A stretch of 64,000 nt of DNA from the NCBI GenBank assembly GCA_030323885.1, contig CM059189.1, positions 43,243,428-43,307,427 on the forward strand, in the 5' to 3' direction. Made by a program: the position numbers and the translations under genes. This DNA comes from Branchipolynoe longqiensis (taxonomy: Eukaryota > Annelida > Polychaeta > Phyllodocida > Polynoidae). The notes under the pieces are model-generated. The model saw nothing but the letters and a program-made list of their open reading frames with translations. It made no database searches and was not told where the DNA came from. This document shows, one piece after another, positions 22,401 to 34,400 of the stretch (positions are counted from its first letter, which is position 1; each line of letters starts with the position of its first letter).

Positions 22401-25400
22401 CTGCTGCCACTGAATTTTGTTTTAAATAAAGGGTTGGTCTTATCCAGCCAGAGATTTGAGAACCATATTGGTATTGTGTTGGTTGTGTAATGGATAATAC
22501 AATTATTATTTACGCAAAATATATAAGGTTTTGACTAATGGTTGATATTTGAATATTGAATATAACACCATGAGCCAGCCTCCAGATATCTTTAGCCACC
22601 GGTCCCACATGAGAAGAATAATGCGCATGATGAATTTTGTCCAGGTATGCATGCCTACAATTAGACAAATCATGATAGCATTGCCACGGTGGTATTACTC
22701 CTTTTGTGTGTTTTCATAATTTTTGTAACCCCACCCAAAAATATTTTTAAATCTTCATATCACACGTTTTTCAATGAGGCAGCATAGTCTGGGAGTAAAG
22801 CTGTTATTTTTTCAGCTCTAGTGTCATGGCTATGGTTGTTGTAGCTGCATCTTTATAGATGTTGTCGCTGGTGACAGTTGCTTCTTACCTCAGGTGTGGT
22901 GCGCCTGTCGTCCCACTTCAGTAGCTCCATATAGGCAGTGTTGACGATATTCTCCGGGGTCACCGGGTTCGTGGCGTTTGTCTCACTACAGGAAGTGCTT
23001 TCCCGGGGACTGTCGGGACACTGCAGCTGGCCGGCACTCCGCTCGAGCCAGTCGCGCGTAAACTGGAGGCCATCCACGTTGGCCTCTTAGCATAACAGAG
23101 AAGTATTATTATTATTAAACTACGGAAATATAGATACAACATACAAATATATGGTAGAAACTAACTTCTACGGGAGGGGGGGGGTCCCCCTAAAGCGGCC
23201 ACCGTTATAAAATAAATATCTTACAATAAACATTTCTGGTCAATGAGCCCTGACCTGATTGTAGTGTTAATGTATTCTATAAGGTTTTATATCTATTATT
23301 ATTATTATTATTATTATTATATCCGGTGCCCAGTGTAGTATCATATCTCAGGGTCTGTATACATGTGAAGATATGGAATTCAAGGTTACTTCAAAGCTTT
23401 CCAAGGCTGTTTTGGATAGGAATTTTCATTTGGATTTCAGGAAACGACTATGATGGTGAATGGCAATTTCAGACTAATTTAGATCAGTGGGGACAGTTTA
23501 ATGGAATTCAAGGTTTTCAAGACTAATTACCCAAAATAGGTTTAAATTCAAGGTTTTTCAAGGCCTTGAAATGGGGCAAAAGAAGTTCAAGACTTTCCAG
23601 GCCCCGTACGGACCAGTTTATCTGCCTATGTATTTGGACTACTCTCTACTGCTATTACTAGTGAGTGACTGCCTTTGAGCAACTTTGGAAGTGGCCGGTC
23701 TGTTAGTATGCAGTCAGGCTGGCCAAATGAGTTGAGCGCCCAATTCCCGCTTTGGTACGTCATGTGAATCTCAGGGATGAAAGTGGTCTCCGGGAAAAAA
23801 AGCGGAAATGCGGATATTCTCCCATAGGTTTAGCATTGTCAGGAAATCGTGGACATTTCCCAGAAGACAGGTTTCATATATATTGATATACGCTGATAAT
23901 GCTGCGCCGTTTGAAGCATTTATTAGTAGTAAACGCTGATAGTGCTGCGGAGTCTGCACCACATATTAGTATACGTTGATGGTGCTGCCGGATTGAAAAA
24001 TCCCGAAAATCCAAGAGATCTTTCATCCCTGTGTGATTCAAACCCCCCGAGTCGAGTCAAACCAATGATTTAAAAATGTATACTTGTTGCTACCTAGCCT
24101 GCTGTACAGCATTACTAGGATAATGAAAAAGGAGTGGAATGAGGATAACCAATTGTCTGCCATTTAAACCCCCCCCTCACATAACCAACTAATGAAGCAA
24201 CAAGGACAACAACAAAAAGCTATGTATGAGCAGTCACCAATTCCCTCAGCCAACTTTCTCCCCAGATTTTGCTTTTAATGAATGTTGTAACGGTAGGTCT
24301 GCTGGGACCAGCCAGAGACGCGACTCATCTAACCTACTCCCGCGTCTTGTCTTGCAATACAATATATCAATAATATACTTGTGCACATGCATGCTTATAT
24401 GCATGCGTTAAATGGTTATGCCCATCTCCAACACTACTACAGATATTCGAGCAACTGTTAGCATATTCGACAGTGAGCATGTTACTGTCGTGGCGGTGAT
24501 GAAAATGTGAAATATTGCACCTAGAGCAAGTTTTCGAACCCACACTTCTTACCATTCCGGGGCTAGCGTGCTAACTATTACACTACCTAGGCTCCCTGAT
24601 GCAATCACCCTATCCACTCCTACTTGTCTACCACCTTAGAGGTCAGTGCAGACAACTACGCTTGACAGCGACTTTATCATCCCTTATTTGGCTTATTAGT
24701 TTATATTACACCTTATGATACCATATTTGGAATTAAATAACAGGAGCATAATACCATATGTCATTATTAATATCAGGGTCCATACACATGTGAAGATATG
24801 GAATTCAAGGCTATTTCAAAGCTGTTTTTGATAGGAATTCAAGACTATTTTCATTTGGATTTCAGGAAAAAACAACAATCGTGAATGGCGATTTCAGACT
24901 AATTTAGATCAGCAGAGGCAGTTTAATGGAATTCAAGGATTTTCAAGACTAATTACCCAAAATAGGTTAAATTCAAGGCATTTCAAGGCATTGAAATGGG
25001 AAAATGAAGTTCAAGACTTTTCAAGACTTTCCAGGCCCCGTTACTATTACTACAAACTACTGCCAAAGAACCTCTGTTACAAACCGTAGCACACATTGAA
25101 GAAATCACCCCCCCCCCTCCATATTGCAGCTTAATGTGAACATCCCAAAGTCGGGGTCCGTCTTATACTTAAGTTATAGCAGCAGCTCTACGATGACACA
25201 TTAATGTAGCACACTGGGTCTTGGTAGATGGTTGGTGGTTGGTTGGTTGTTGGAGTTTTACATCCTCACATCATCTAAGGTAATATCAGAACGGGTTCCG
25301 ACTTGTGACAGTGTGCACTCATGGCGACTGCCCCACTGTAAGACAAGGCCGTCAACACCATGACCTGATATCCCACTCAGTAACATTATCCTAACACAGA

Positions 25401-28400
25401 GCTAACCAGTCCTGGCCCTATACTATTAATGTCGAGCACCTGGCTAGGAAGTGACAAGCATAAATCTTTACGTCATTGGTTTGACTCGACCAGGGTTCGA
25501 ATCTCACAATCTACCAAAATGGGAGACGGACGCTCAACTAATTTGGCCATCCCGTCTGGTGGGTCTCGATAGAATAATTGATCATATATTAAAGCTGCAT
25601 AGTCCGATGAAAATATCAAATTTTCAAGATCAAAACAATTGTCTAAATTTGATTCTACATATCTAACTTAGATACTGGTACACTTATTAAACATTTGTCA
25701 CCCCATAGAAGGGAATACTGAGGCAATTGAATAGAACCTGTTACTGCAGAAGCCTATGGGGTCAGACTTTTGACAAGCTTCCCAAAATTAATTTGGCATG
25801 GTTCCACTTCAAATATCTCAAAAGTTAGCCACTTAAAATAAAAGTTACTTCAAGCTAGAGTAAGATACATAATAATGATCAACCTAATGTATTTATTTCA
25901 GAAAATTTCAGAAACTCAAATCCATCGGACTATGCAACTTTAACCGCCTATAATAAAAATAACTTGTACCTAGCTGTGTCTTGAGAAATTCTGCGAATTT
26001 GATCTTTTCGTACTCAACGGACTGTTGCTGGACGAAGGGTCGAATCTGCTGTAGAGTGAAGTTGGCCATGTCTCTCTTAAGCAGTGTAAGCACCTCCATA
26101 ATTTCCCTGCACGACAAGAGGAAATCAAGACATGTAATTGTAAACAGTAATGAGCTAGGAGGAATAATAAGTACAGGAACCACACCTCCCCCATCTTATT
26201 ATTGTTTGGGGGGCGAGGGGGGGATCAATATTTTATTCATCTGAATTTGAATTTTATTTGACTATAAAACATGGTACAATGTTTTTTGGTTGGCAGGCTC
26301 CAATCTTTATGCCTGTATACCCAGGTAATGGCCGATCTGGTCTATAAGATTGTTGGTGTTTTACGTCCTAGCAAGATCTATGATCAAATCAGGACGGGAA
26401 CAGACTTGTGACTGCGCGCACTCATGGCGACTTTATAGCGTGCCACACAGGGAGATCAGGGCCGCATTCAGGGTCCATCTCAGAGGTGCCTCGGAGGCGC
26501 CCGTGACGTCAGGCTAGTCTGAACGACAACAGCAGTTGGTCACCTCGAAAATGGCCGCCCCCATAGGCGGCGTCCATTTGCAATCGAAATGCTGCGCTCT
26601 GATTGGATGAAACCACTCCATGCGGCGGCCATTTGCGAGGCGCTTTTCACCTCCAGTCTGGAAAGAGAGGCGTCGCCGAGATGTCGCCGAGACGCACTCT
26701 GAACGGAAATAAGCCAAAAAGCATCGCCGAGACGTCGCCGAGGCGGCTCCGAGAAGGACCCTGAACGTGGCCCAGGCCACCGGCACCATAACCTGAGATC
26801 CCACTCAATCACATTATCCGGAACCTTGGGAGGGGGGTGGTAGGGGTGGTGGTTGGTTGGTTGTTGGAGTTTTACATCCTGGCAACATCTAGGGTCATAT
26901 CAGGACGAGTACCGACTTGTGACAGTGCACACTCATGGTGACTTTACAGTGCTGCCCCACTTGGAAATCAGGCTGCTGGCACCATGACCCGATATCCCAC
27001 CCAGTAACATTATCCAGACCCTGAGCTAACCAGTCCTTGCTCTATCCTTTTAATGCCAAGCTAGGAAGCAACAAGTATTAATTTATATGTCATTGGTTTG
27101 ACTCGACCGGGAACCAAACTCCCGAACTCCCGCACTCTATTGATTTGGCAACCGCGCCCGGTGGTGATGGTGGTGGTGATGGTGGTGGTGGTAGTAGTGG
27201 TAGTGGTGATGGTTTTGATGTGGAGTTGATGTGGTGTTGATGTGGTGTTGATGTGTTGTTGATATGTTGTTGATGTGGTGTTGATGTGGTGTTGATGGTA
27301 GTGATGATGGTGGTGGTGTTGGTTTCGATGGTGGTGTTGGTGTTGATAGTGATGTTGATAGTGATGGTGGTGGTGGTGATGGTGGTGTTGGTGATGGTGG
27401 TGGTGGTGATAGTGATGTTGGTGATGGTAGTGGGTGGTAGTGGGTAGTAGTGGTGAAATAGACCATACCTAAAGAGTTGCACAGTGTCTTCTATACTCCT
27501 CAGACTAGCAACTCGCTCGTCACGCGCGGGTGCGCACAACTTGGCCATGAGTCCGATGACAAAATCTGCATAATACGCCATGTCGATGGCATCGTGCTCG
27601 GTCTTCTGTCGGATCAGCTCCAGGTCGAGCACCTCGTTGATGTGCGCCTTCATCTTACTGTGCTGCGGCATAAGGAGGGCCTCCAGAGCCTGGAAGGAGC
27701 ATTGGCAGCCTTAGTAATGAGCAGTTATTTCCCGATATAGGCTTAAAGGCCCGAGCGCCCCCCAGAGCCACATTGACTGAGGCTAAGTCAGGGTTGATAA
27801 CGCAGTTCATCGAAGGCTTGACTATCTCAAATCCTATATTATATGATAAAAATATGTATTGATTGATTTATCTTTCAACCGATGTACTTTCTGTTTTGTT
27901 GTTGTTGCTGTTGCAGAATGCTGTAGAAATTTTAATATAATTAAACATACCTTTTGCTTTTTAACTTTAAAAAAATTGAGATCGAACTAAGACCCGGTGA
28001 ATATCAGTTTTATTAGATGGGGTATGCGGCCAGACATTGCTATGAATATCATTATAGAGTGCACCGTCAACGCCATCTCAGAAATTAATTTAAAAAGATG
28101 TGTTATATAATATATAAAAAATTAATTATATATAATATATGTATATATATTTTTATAAAAGTAAATAAATTACGCATAATATATAATTAAATAAATATTA
28201 TATTTAAATATATAACACACATATATTCTTCTAATAATAGTTGGTTGGTTGTTTGAGTTTTACATCCTGGCAATACCTAAGGTCATATCAGGACAAGTAC
28301 CGACTTGTGACAGTGCACAATCATGGCGACTTTATAGTTCTGCCCCATTGGGAAATCAGGCCACTGGTACCATGACCCAATATCCCACTCTCCCACTCAG

Positions 28401-31400
28401 TCACATTATCCTGACACTGAGATAATCAGTCCTTGCCCTATCCTATTAATGCCAAGTACCAGGTGAGGAAGTGACAAGTATCAATTTTATAAGTTATTGG
28501 TTTGACTCGACTGGGAACAAAACTCAACATTCCCCGCATACAAAGCCTGCGGTCTACCGATTCGGCCACCGTGCCCGGCCTCTAATAATAGTTCCCATCA
28601 GGATATGTACTTCGATTTTGCTAGGACACAAATCCCGACAAGAAAAAAGAAAAGTTCTAATAATAATGTGCGAAAAATAATTGATGTAATTCTATAAAAA
28701 TGGTATACCACCATAATAATGTGGTGTTGAAGTTCTGTACCGGAAGCATAAATACCCGAAACTGTCAGTGTCGAAAATATCACAACACGCTTCCACGTTC
28801 TGGTTCTGTGCATTATTAACGAAACCATTGCTTCGGCACTAACATGTACCTCCAAAGAAATGAAAATACTTTCAAGAGAAGTAAGAGTATATTGTCATTC
28901 TCCAGGGCCGCATTCAAGGCATGCCTCGGAGGCGTCTCAGAGATATTCCGGATGTCGCACTAGTCTGAGCGACTTTAGCTGCTGGGTGCATCAAAAATGG
29001 CAGCCTCCATAGGGTACGGTCGTTTGTAATTGAAAAGAACAGCTCCGATTGGCTGAAACCACTGAAACCGATGGCCATTTTGGAAGGGCTTTTTGCCTCC
29101 TCCCTGAAAAGCGGGACGTCTCCGAGGCGCACCCTAACCGCAAATACCCAAAAAGACGTCATGGAGCAATCTCCGAGGCGCACCCTGAACGCAGCCCAGT
29201 TGTGTCCATATTGCGCATGCGTTGCCTACCTCCTTGACCTCCCTCAGCAGGGTGAGTGCCTGCGAGTAGTCCGGTGGATCCTGTGCCAGCTTCTGCTCCA
29301 GTAAGTCCCAGAAGGCTTTGTGCAGGATTTCCTTCACCTGCTTCTCAAAGCTGACACAAGCACAACGAGATGACAATAATTGTAATTAGCGTGAGTGTTT
29401 TAGAAAAAAAATTTAAATGAAGTACAACGCACCTAAGTTTATAGTTAACAGGGATGAAAGTGGTCTCCGTAAAAAAATTTTAAAACACGCGGAAAACAAG
29501 TGGGGGTTATTACTCCGACAACGAATTTCCATGAAAACACAGATTTTCTCCCATAGAATTAGCACTGTCAGGGAATCACGTTTTATGTTCCAGCAACATC
29601 TAAGGTCATATAAGAAATATGATTCGAACCACCCAATTGCCATAAATCTTGATTCCTTGGCATTTTGCTTAACATTAATCAGTAAATATTTTTTAAATCA
29701 TGGAAATCGCAGAGATTTTTCATCCGTGAGTTTAGATAAAAGATTACCACATACTGTTGCGGTAGCGATAGGAGGGGTGAAGACCAACCATATATCAAAA
29801 GCTGGCAAAAATAATCTATATGCTGGGTAAATGAAATGTGCACATAAATTCTTAATTTAAGATGCAAAGTATATTCGTTATGTACATCTTTATATTTACC
29901 CATTACTTTTCGGTTGAAAAATATAATAAAACATGTAGTTTAATGGACTTTAAATGTGAAATCGACGACATTCTATGGGCGCCATTTTGTTCCTTGCATT
30001 CTCTCCCACTTCACCAACTCTGTAACCATTTGATACTGGAACCAGGGAGTCCACTTCCTGTTCCTTACTAAAGCTATTTTCGCCCATATTTAGACTACGT
30101 TGGCATTCACCCCTACTGTAAGTATGGGGTGAATCTTTTATCTACCCGTAAGAATTAAAGTAAGCAGACACTGAATGAGTTGAACACCCGCTTTACACTA
30201 GATAAAAGATTCACCCGTACTTCCCGTACAGGGGTAAAAACCAACCCATTAGAAAAACTGGCGAAGAATTTCGACATGCTGGGGAAATTAACTGAGCTGG
30301 TAAATTCCTAATTTATGAAGCACAATATATTCTTTATGTACGTCTTCATATTGAAGTGAAATCGATGGCATTCTATGGCCGCCATCTTGTTTTTTTGCAT
30401 TCTCTCCCATTTCACCAACTCTGTGCCGATATAAGTATCCATTTGATAGTGGAGGCAGGCATTCTACTTCCTGTTCCATACTAAAGCTATTTTCGCCCGT
30501 ATTTACACTACGTTGTCATTCACCCATGTACTGGAAGTACGGGGTGAATCTTTTATCTAGCTTTACGCCAGACAGGTCGTGGGATTCGAATCCAAGGAGT
30601 CAAACCAATCTGGCTGAGTCAAACCAATGACTTAACAATTGATATGCGTCTCTACCTACCCTGACACTTGGCATTACTTGGGAAGGAGCAGTGGAATGAA
30701 GAAGACCAATTGTTCGCAATTGAAAATGGTTAACTTAATCAACGAATGTAATAATTAAAAAATAATTTTAAAAGGGTCATGCACTGAACTCACAGGCAAG
30801 GAGCTATATGCACATCTATGAGAAGCATTTAGCCAAAGAAAGAAGAAGAAAAAAAAAAGGGGGAAGAAATCCAATACATTCTAAGCCAGTAATTGTAAGT
30901 AGACGTGCAATTGTAATTACCTGGTTTGTGGTTGTGCCACCTTGTCCAGTGAAAATTCATTATCGACTGCAATCTCATGCGCGAGGATCATATTTCCAAC
31001 TCCGTGTGCCGTCCTCATGATTTCTTCTAGCGTCACAAACTTTGGTGGGGACGCTGATTTGAACAACAGAAAAAGTTAACTGGTTGATTGGTGATTCATA
31101 CTTGCTGTTGCGTTGGTAACAAAGGCCATATTCACGGTGAAAGACTAGGAGAATTTATTCTGTCACGTTGGTTTGTTGATAGAAAAGAAATGAATGTGTA
31201 CAATCACATTTATATGCCTATATTAAAATTTACACGAGTGACCTTAGATGTTGCTAGGATGTAAAACAACAAAAATCTTATACAAGTTATCAAGTTACCA
31301 GTTGTCCTCAGGAGCTCTATATTATTTCTCAAATTTGTTTTGTTGATTTTTTATTCCGGAATATTACACTAGAACCCAGTGATATTACATTGAGATTAAT

Positions 31401-34400
31401 TTCCAAGCGAGTAACCAATTAAAGGTCACCAATTACAGTTAACTGATAACATTTTGGTTTCCGTAGTTACTGCATTGAGGCATACCCGTTGCCCAAATAG
31501 CTTTACCAATTACAGTTAAACCTCTCTAACCGACCACCTCCATAGATCGACCAGTCTCCTATATCGATCGCTTTATTTGGGTCCCAACAATACCATTGTA
31601 ACCATATTCTAACTAGCTAAACCGACCACCTCCCTAATTGGACCACTTAAAGTCGGTACAAAGGTCGATCGATTTAGAGAGGTTTTACTGTATACATGTA
31701 TATATTGATTCAATAAACCATAAGACTAAAACACAATAGACAGCGAGGTAGGCAGTTGACAATTGTGGTTTGGAAATACATTGCACACTGATACACGACG
31801 AAGGAGGAAGAGGAGGCAGAGGTGGAATAAAAACACTTTATTCAGTGAGGAAGATCAAGTGCAATAATGAGGTACTCAGTCAATCAATGTCAAAAATAAT
31901 CAATCAATCAAGGTAATAGCAAACAACAAATCAAGGTAATGGTAAGAAGATAATCGAGAGAGTCCATGGAGAGAAATGTCAAAGTCAGGAAGGGGGGAGG
32001 CGCCCCGAAGAGCCCTCCACCCTAGGAGAGGGAGGTGTGTAAGTAAGGGTGGGTGGGTGGAGAAAAAAGTGTGAGTGCTGCAGGGGCGAGCGGAGGGGAG
32101 CAGCAGGGCGGCCGGGTTATAAGGCCGGAAAAAGGTGGGGGGGGGGGGATTCTGTAAGAAGTCAACGGTCAGAGGGTAGGGAAAGAGAGGGGGGGTACTC
32201 CTCCTTCGACGCGAATCAAACGCAAGCCATCATTCACAACCAAAACCCCAAGAAATTTTGGTATGAACTAGATCAAATAGAGCCTGATCCCAAGCCAAAA
32301 ATCAGTAATCTAGTAAATGACAGTACTGGTGAAACAATACCTGATATTCAACTAGCAGAAGAGATCAACAAATACTTTGTTGATATAGGAGCTAACCTAG
32401 CCCAAAAATTTCGACCAAAAGATGATGTCCAGGAAAACTATAAGGTTGTAGTTAACCAACATAGATATGATCTCATAGAAACAACAAAAGACAAGATCCT
32501 TACCAAAGTACAAAATCTATCACCATTCAAACCTTCAGGCATGAAGGACATCAGTTCAACCTTTATCAAGGGCACCATCACGGCTCTGATAGATGAATTT
32601 ACATACCTATACAACCTCATAATTACTACTGGAATTTTCCCAGAAAAATGGAAGAGAGCAACAGTTACCCCTATACCCAAGGTAGGTAACCCAAAGTCCT
32701 GTAATGAACTGCGACCTATATCCATACTACCTCTCCCTGGCAGAATAATTGAACAGATAATTCAAGACCAAATAAAAACATTTCTTGAGGAGACTAACTA
32801 TTTAGCCACCCAACAAAATGGCTTCAGAAAAGAAAGGTCAACGACTAAGGCACTTGCCTCATTAATGGATGAATTGTTGATTAGCACAGACAGAGGTGAG
32901 CTTACAATAACTGTTTTTCTTGATTTCAAGAAAGCTTTTGATACAATTGACCACAAAATCCTGCTATGTAAGATCAAAAGAGCTGGACTGGGAAAAAGAT
33001 CATGTAGGTTCATATCCAACTACTTAAACAATAGACAACAAGTCACAAAAATTAATAACACAGAATCCTCCACGAGAACTGTCAGAACAGGAGTGCCCCA
33101 AGGTTCCACTTTGGGACCACTCCTCTTTCTGATATTTATTAATGACTTACCATTGCTGTCTACCAGTGCTAATTTCACACTTTTTGCGGATGATGCTGTC
33201 CTCACAGTGCACAATAAAAACATTATTCTGGCACCTACTATGGTAAACAAGGTGTTAAAAAAAGGTCAATATTTGGTGTGCTGATAACAGACTTACCTTA
33301 AACACACAAAAATCAGAATATGTGATATTTGGAACAAAATCTAGAAAATCGCACGCGCAAAATATAGAGCTATGTATAGGCAATGCAGTGCTAAGAGAAG
33401 TGAACTCGTACAAATACTTAGGAACCACACTTGACTCTACAATGAATGCGAACCAGCAACTATCGAGGCTGAACCAAATTCTAGGTATGAGAATGACAAC
33501 CTTTAGAAAAATAAGATGCTACATGAGTGAGAACACAGCGCTAAAGCTGTATAAGGCAACTATACTGCCAATAATAGATTATAATGATCTAATCTATGGC
33601 CTTTTAACAAAACAACAAGAAAATAAATTACAGAGAACTCAAAACCGAGCTCTTAGAACAGTATATAGGGGCAAAGTTCTCTCAGTGAATGAGATGCACA
33701 CTAGATCTAATATCACACACCTGAGCCAAAGGAGAGATGCACATCTGCTATCTCTTATGTTTATCAGAGCCAAGGATGAAAACTACATAGACCATACTAC
33801 CAGAGTTACCAGGCAGGGGGATGCTACACTCCTCAAAGTTCCTAAACCACTCACAAATAGACTGATAAGAGCCCCTATCTACAAAGGCAGCAAATTATGG
33901 AATGAACTCCCAGTCAGAATTAGACATGCACAAACACAACTAGAATTCAAGAACCTGGTAAGAATTCACCAAGCCAATCGGGCCCTTCTACAGGCCTAGT
34001 GATGAGGTCGCCATATTTAATTAGCTATCTATTATAAGCACCTATGGCCACCCTGCCCCCTCCCACCACCCCACGCGCTCCTTTGCCTGCTGCCAACAAA
34101 CCAAGTTATCCACCGTACAAATTATTTGCCCAGCAAATTCGGAAAGGTGTGTCAGTCTGGTAGTGATGATATGGACCGGGGGCCCTATGGTACTGGGATG
34201 GCTCACTCCATATCTCTCCCATGTGATGTAAATTTTGCGGTGCCACCTTGTGGTGGGTTTGATCGACCCATGTAAACACATATGGTTATATCATGCATGA
34301 GGCGGGTAAGCGTGAATACACATCAATATCGGATTGCTATGAACAGGCACACATCATCATCGTCCTCGTCGCCATCGCCACACAGCTTTCACATTCATAT

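Noticed and set aside
27090..27671. 193-residue frame with Thr/Ile-rich tail on the minus strand
   Set aside because: Only 27469-27671 belongs to TCP11L1 exon 4; the rest is the GTG/GAT minisatellite read past the splice donor.
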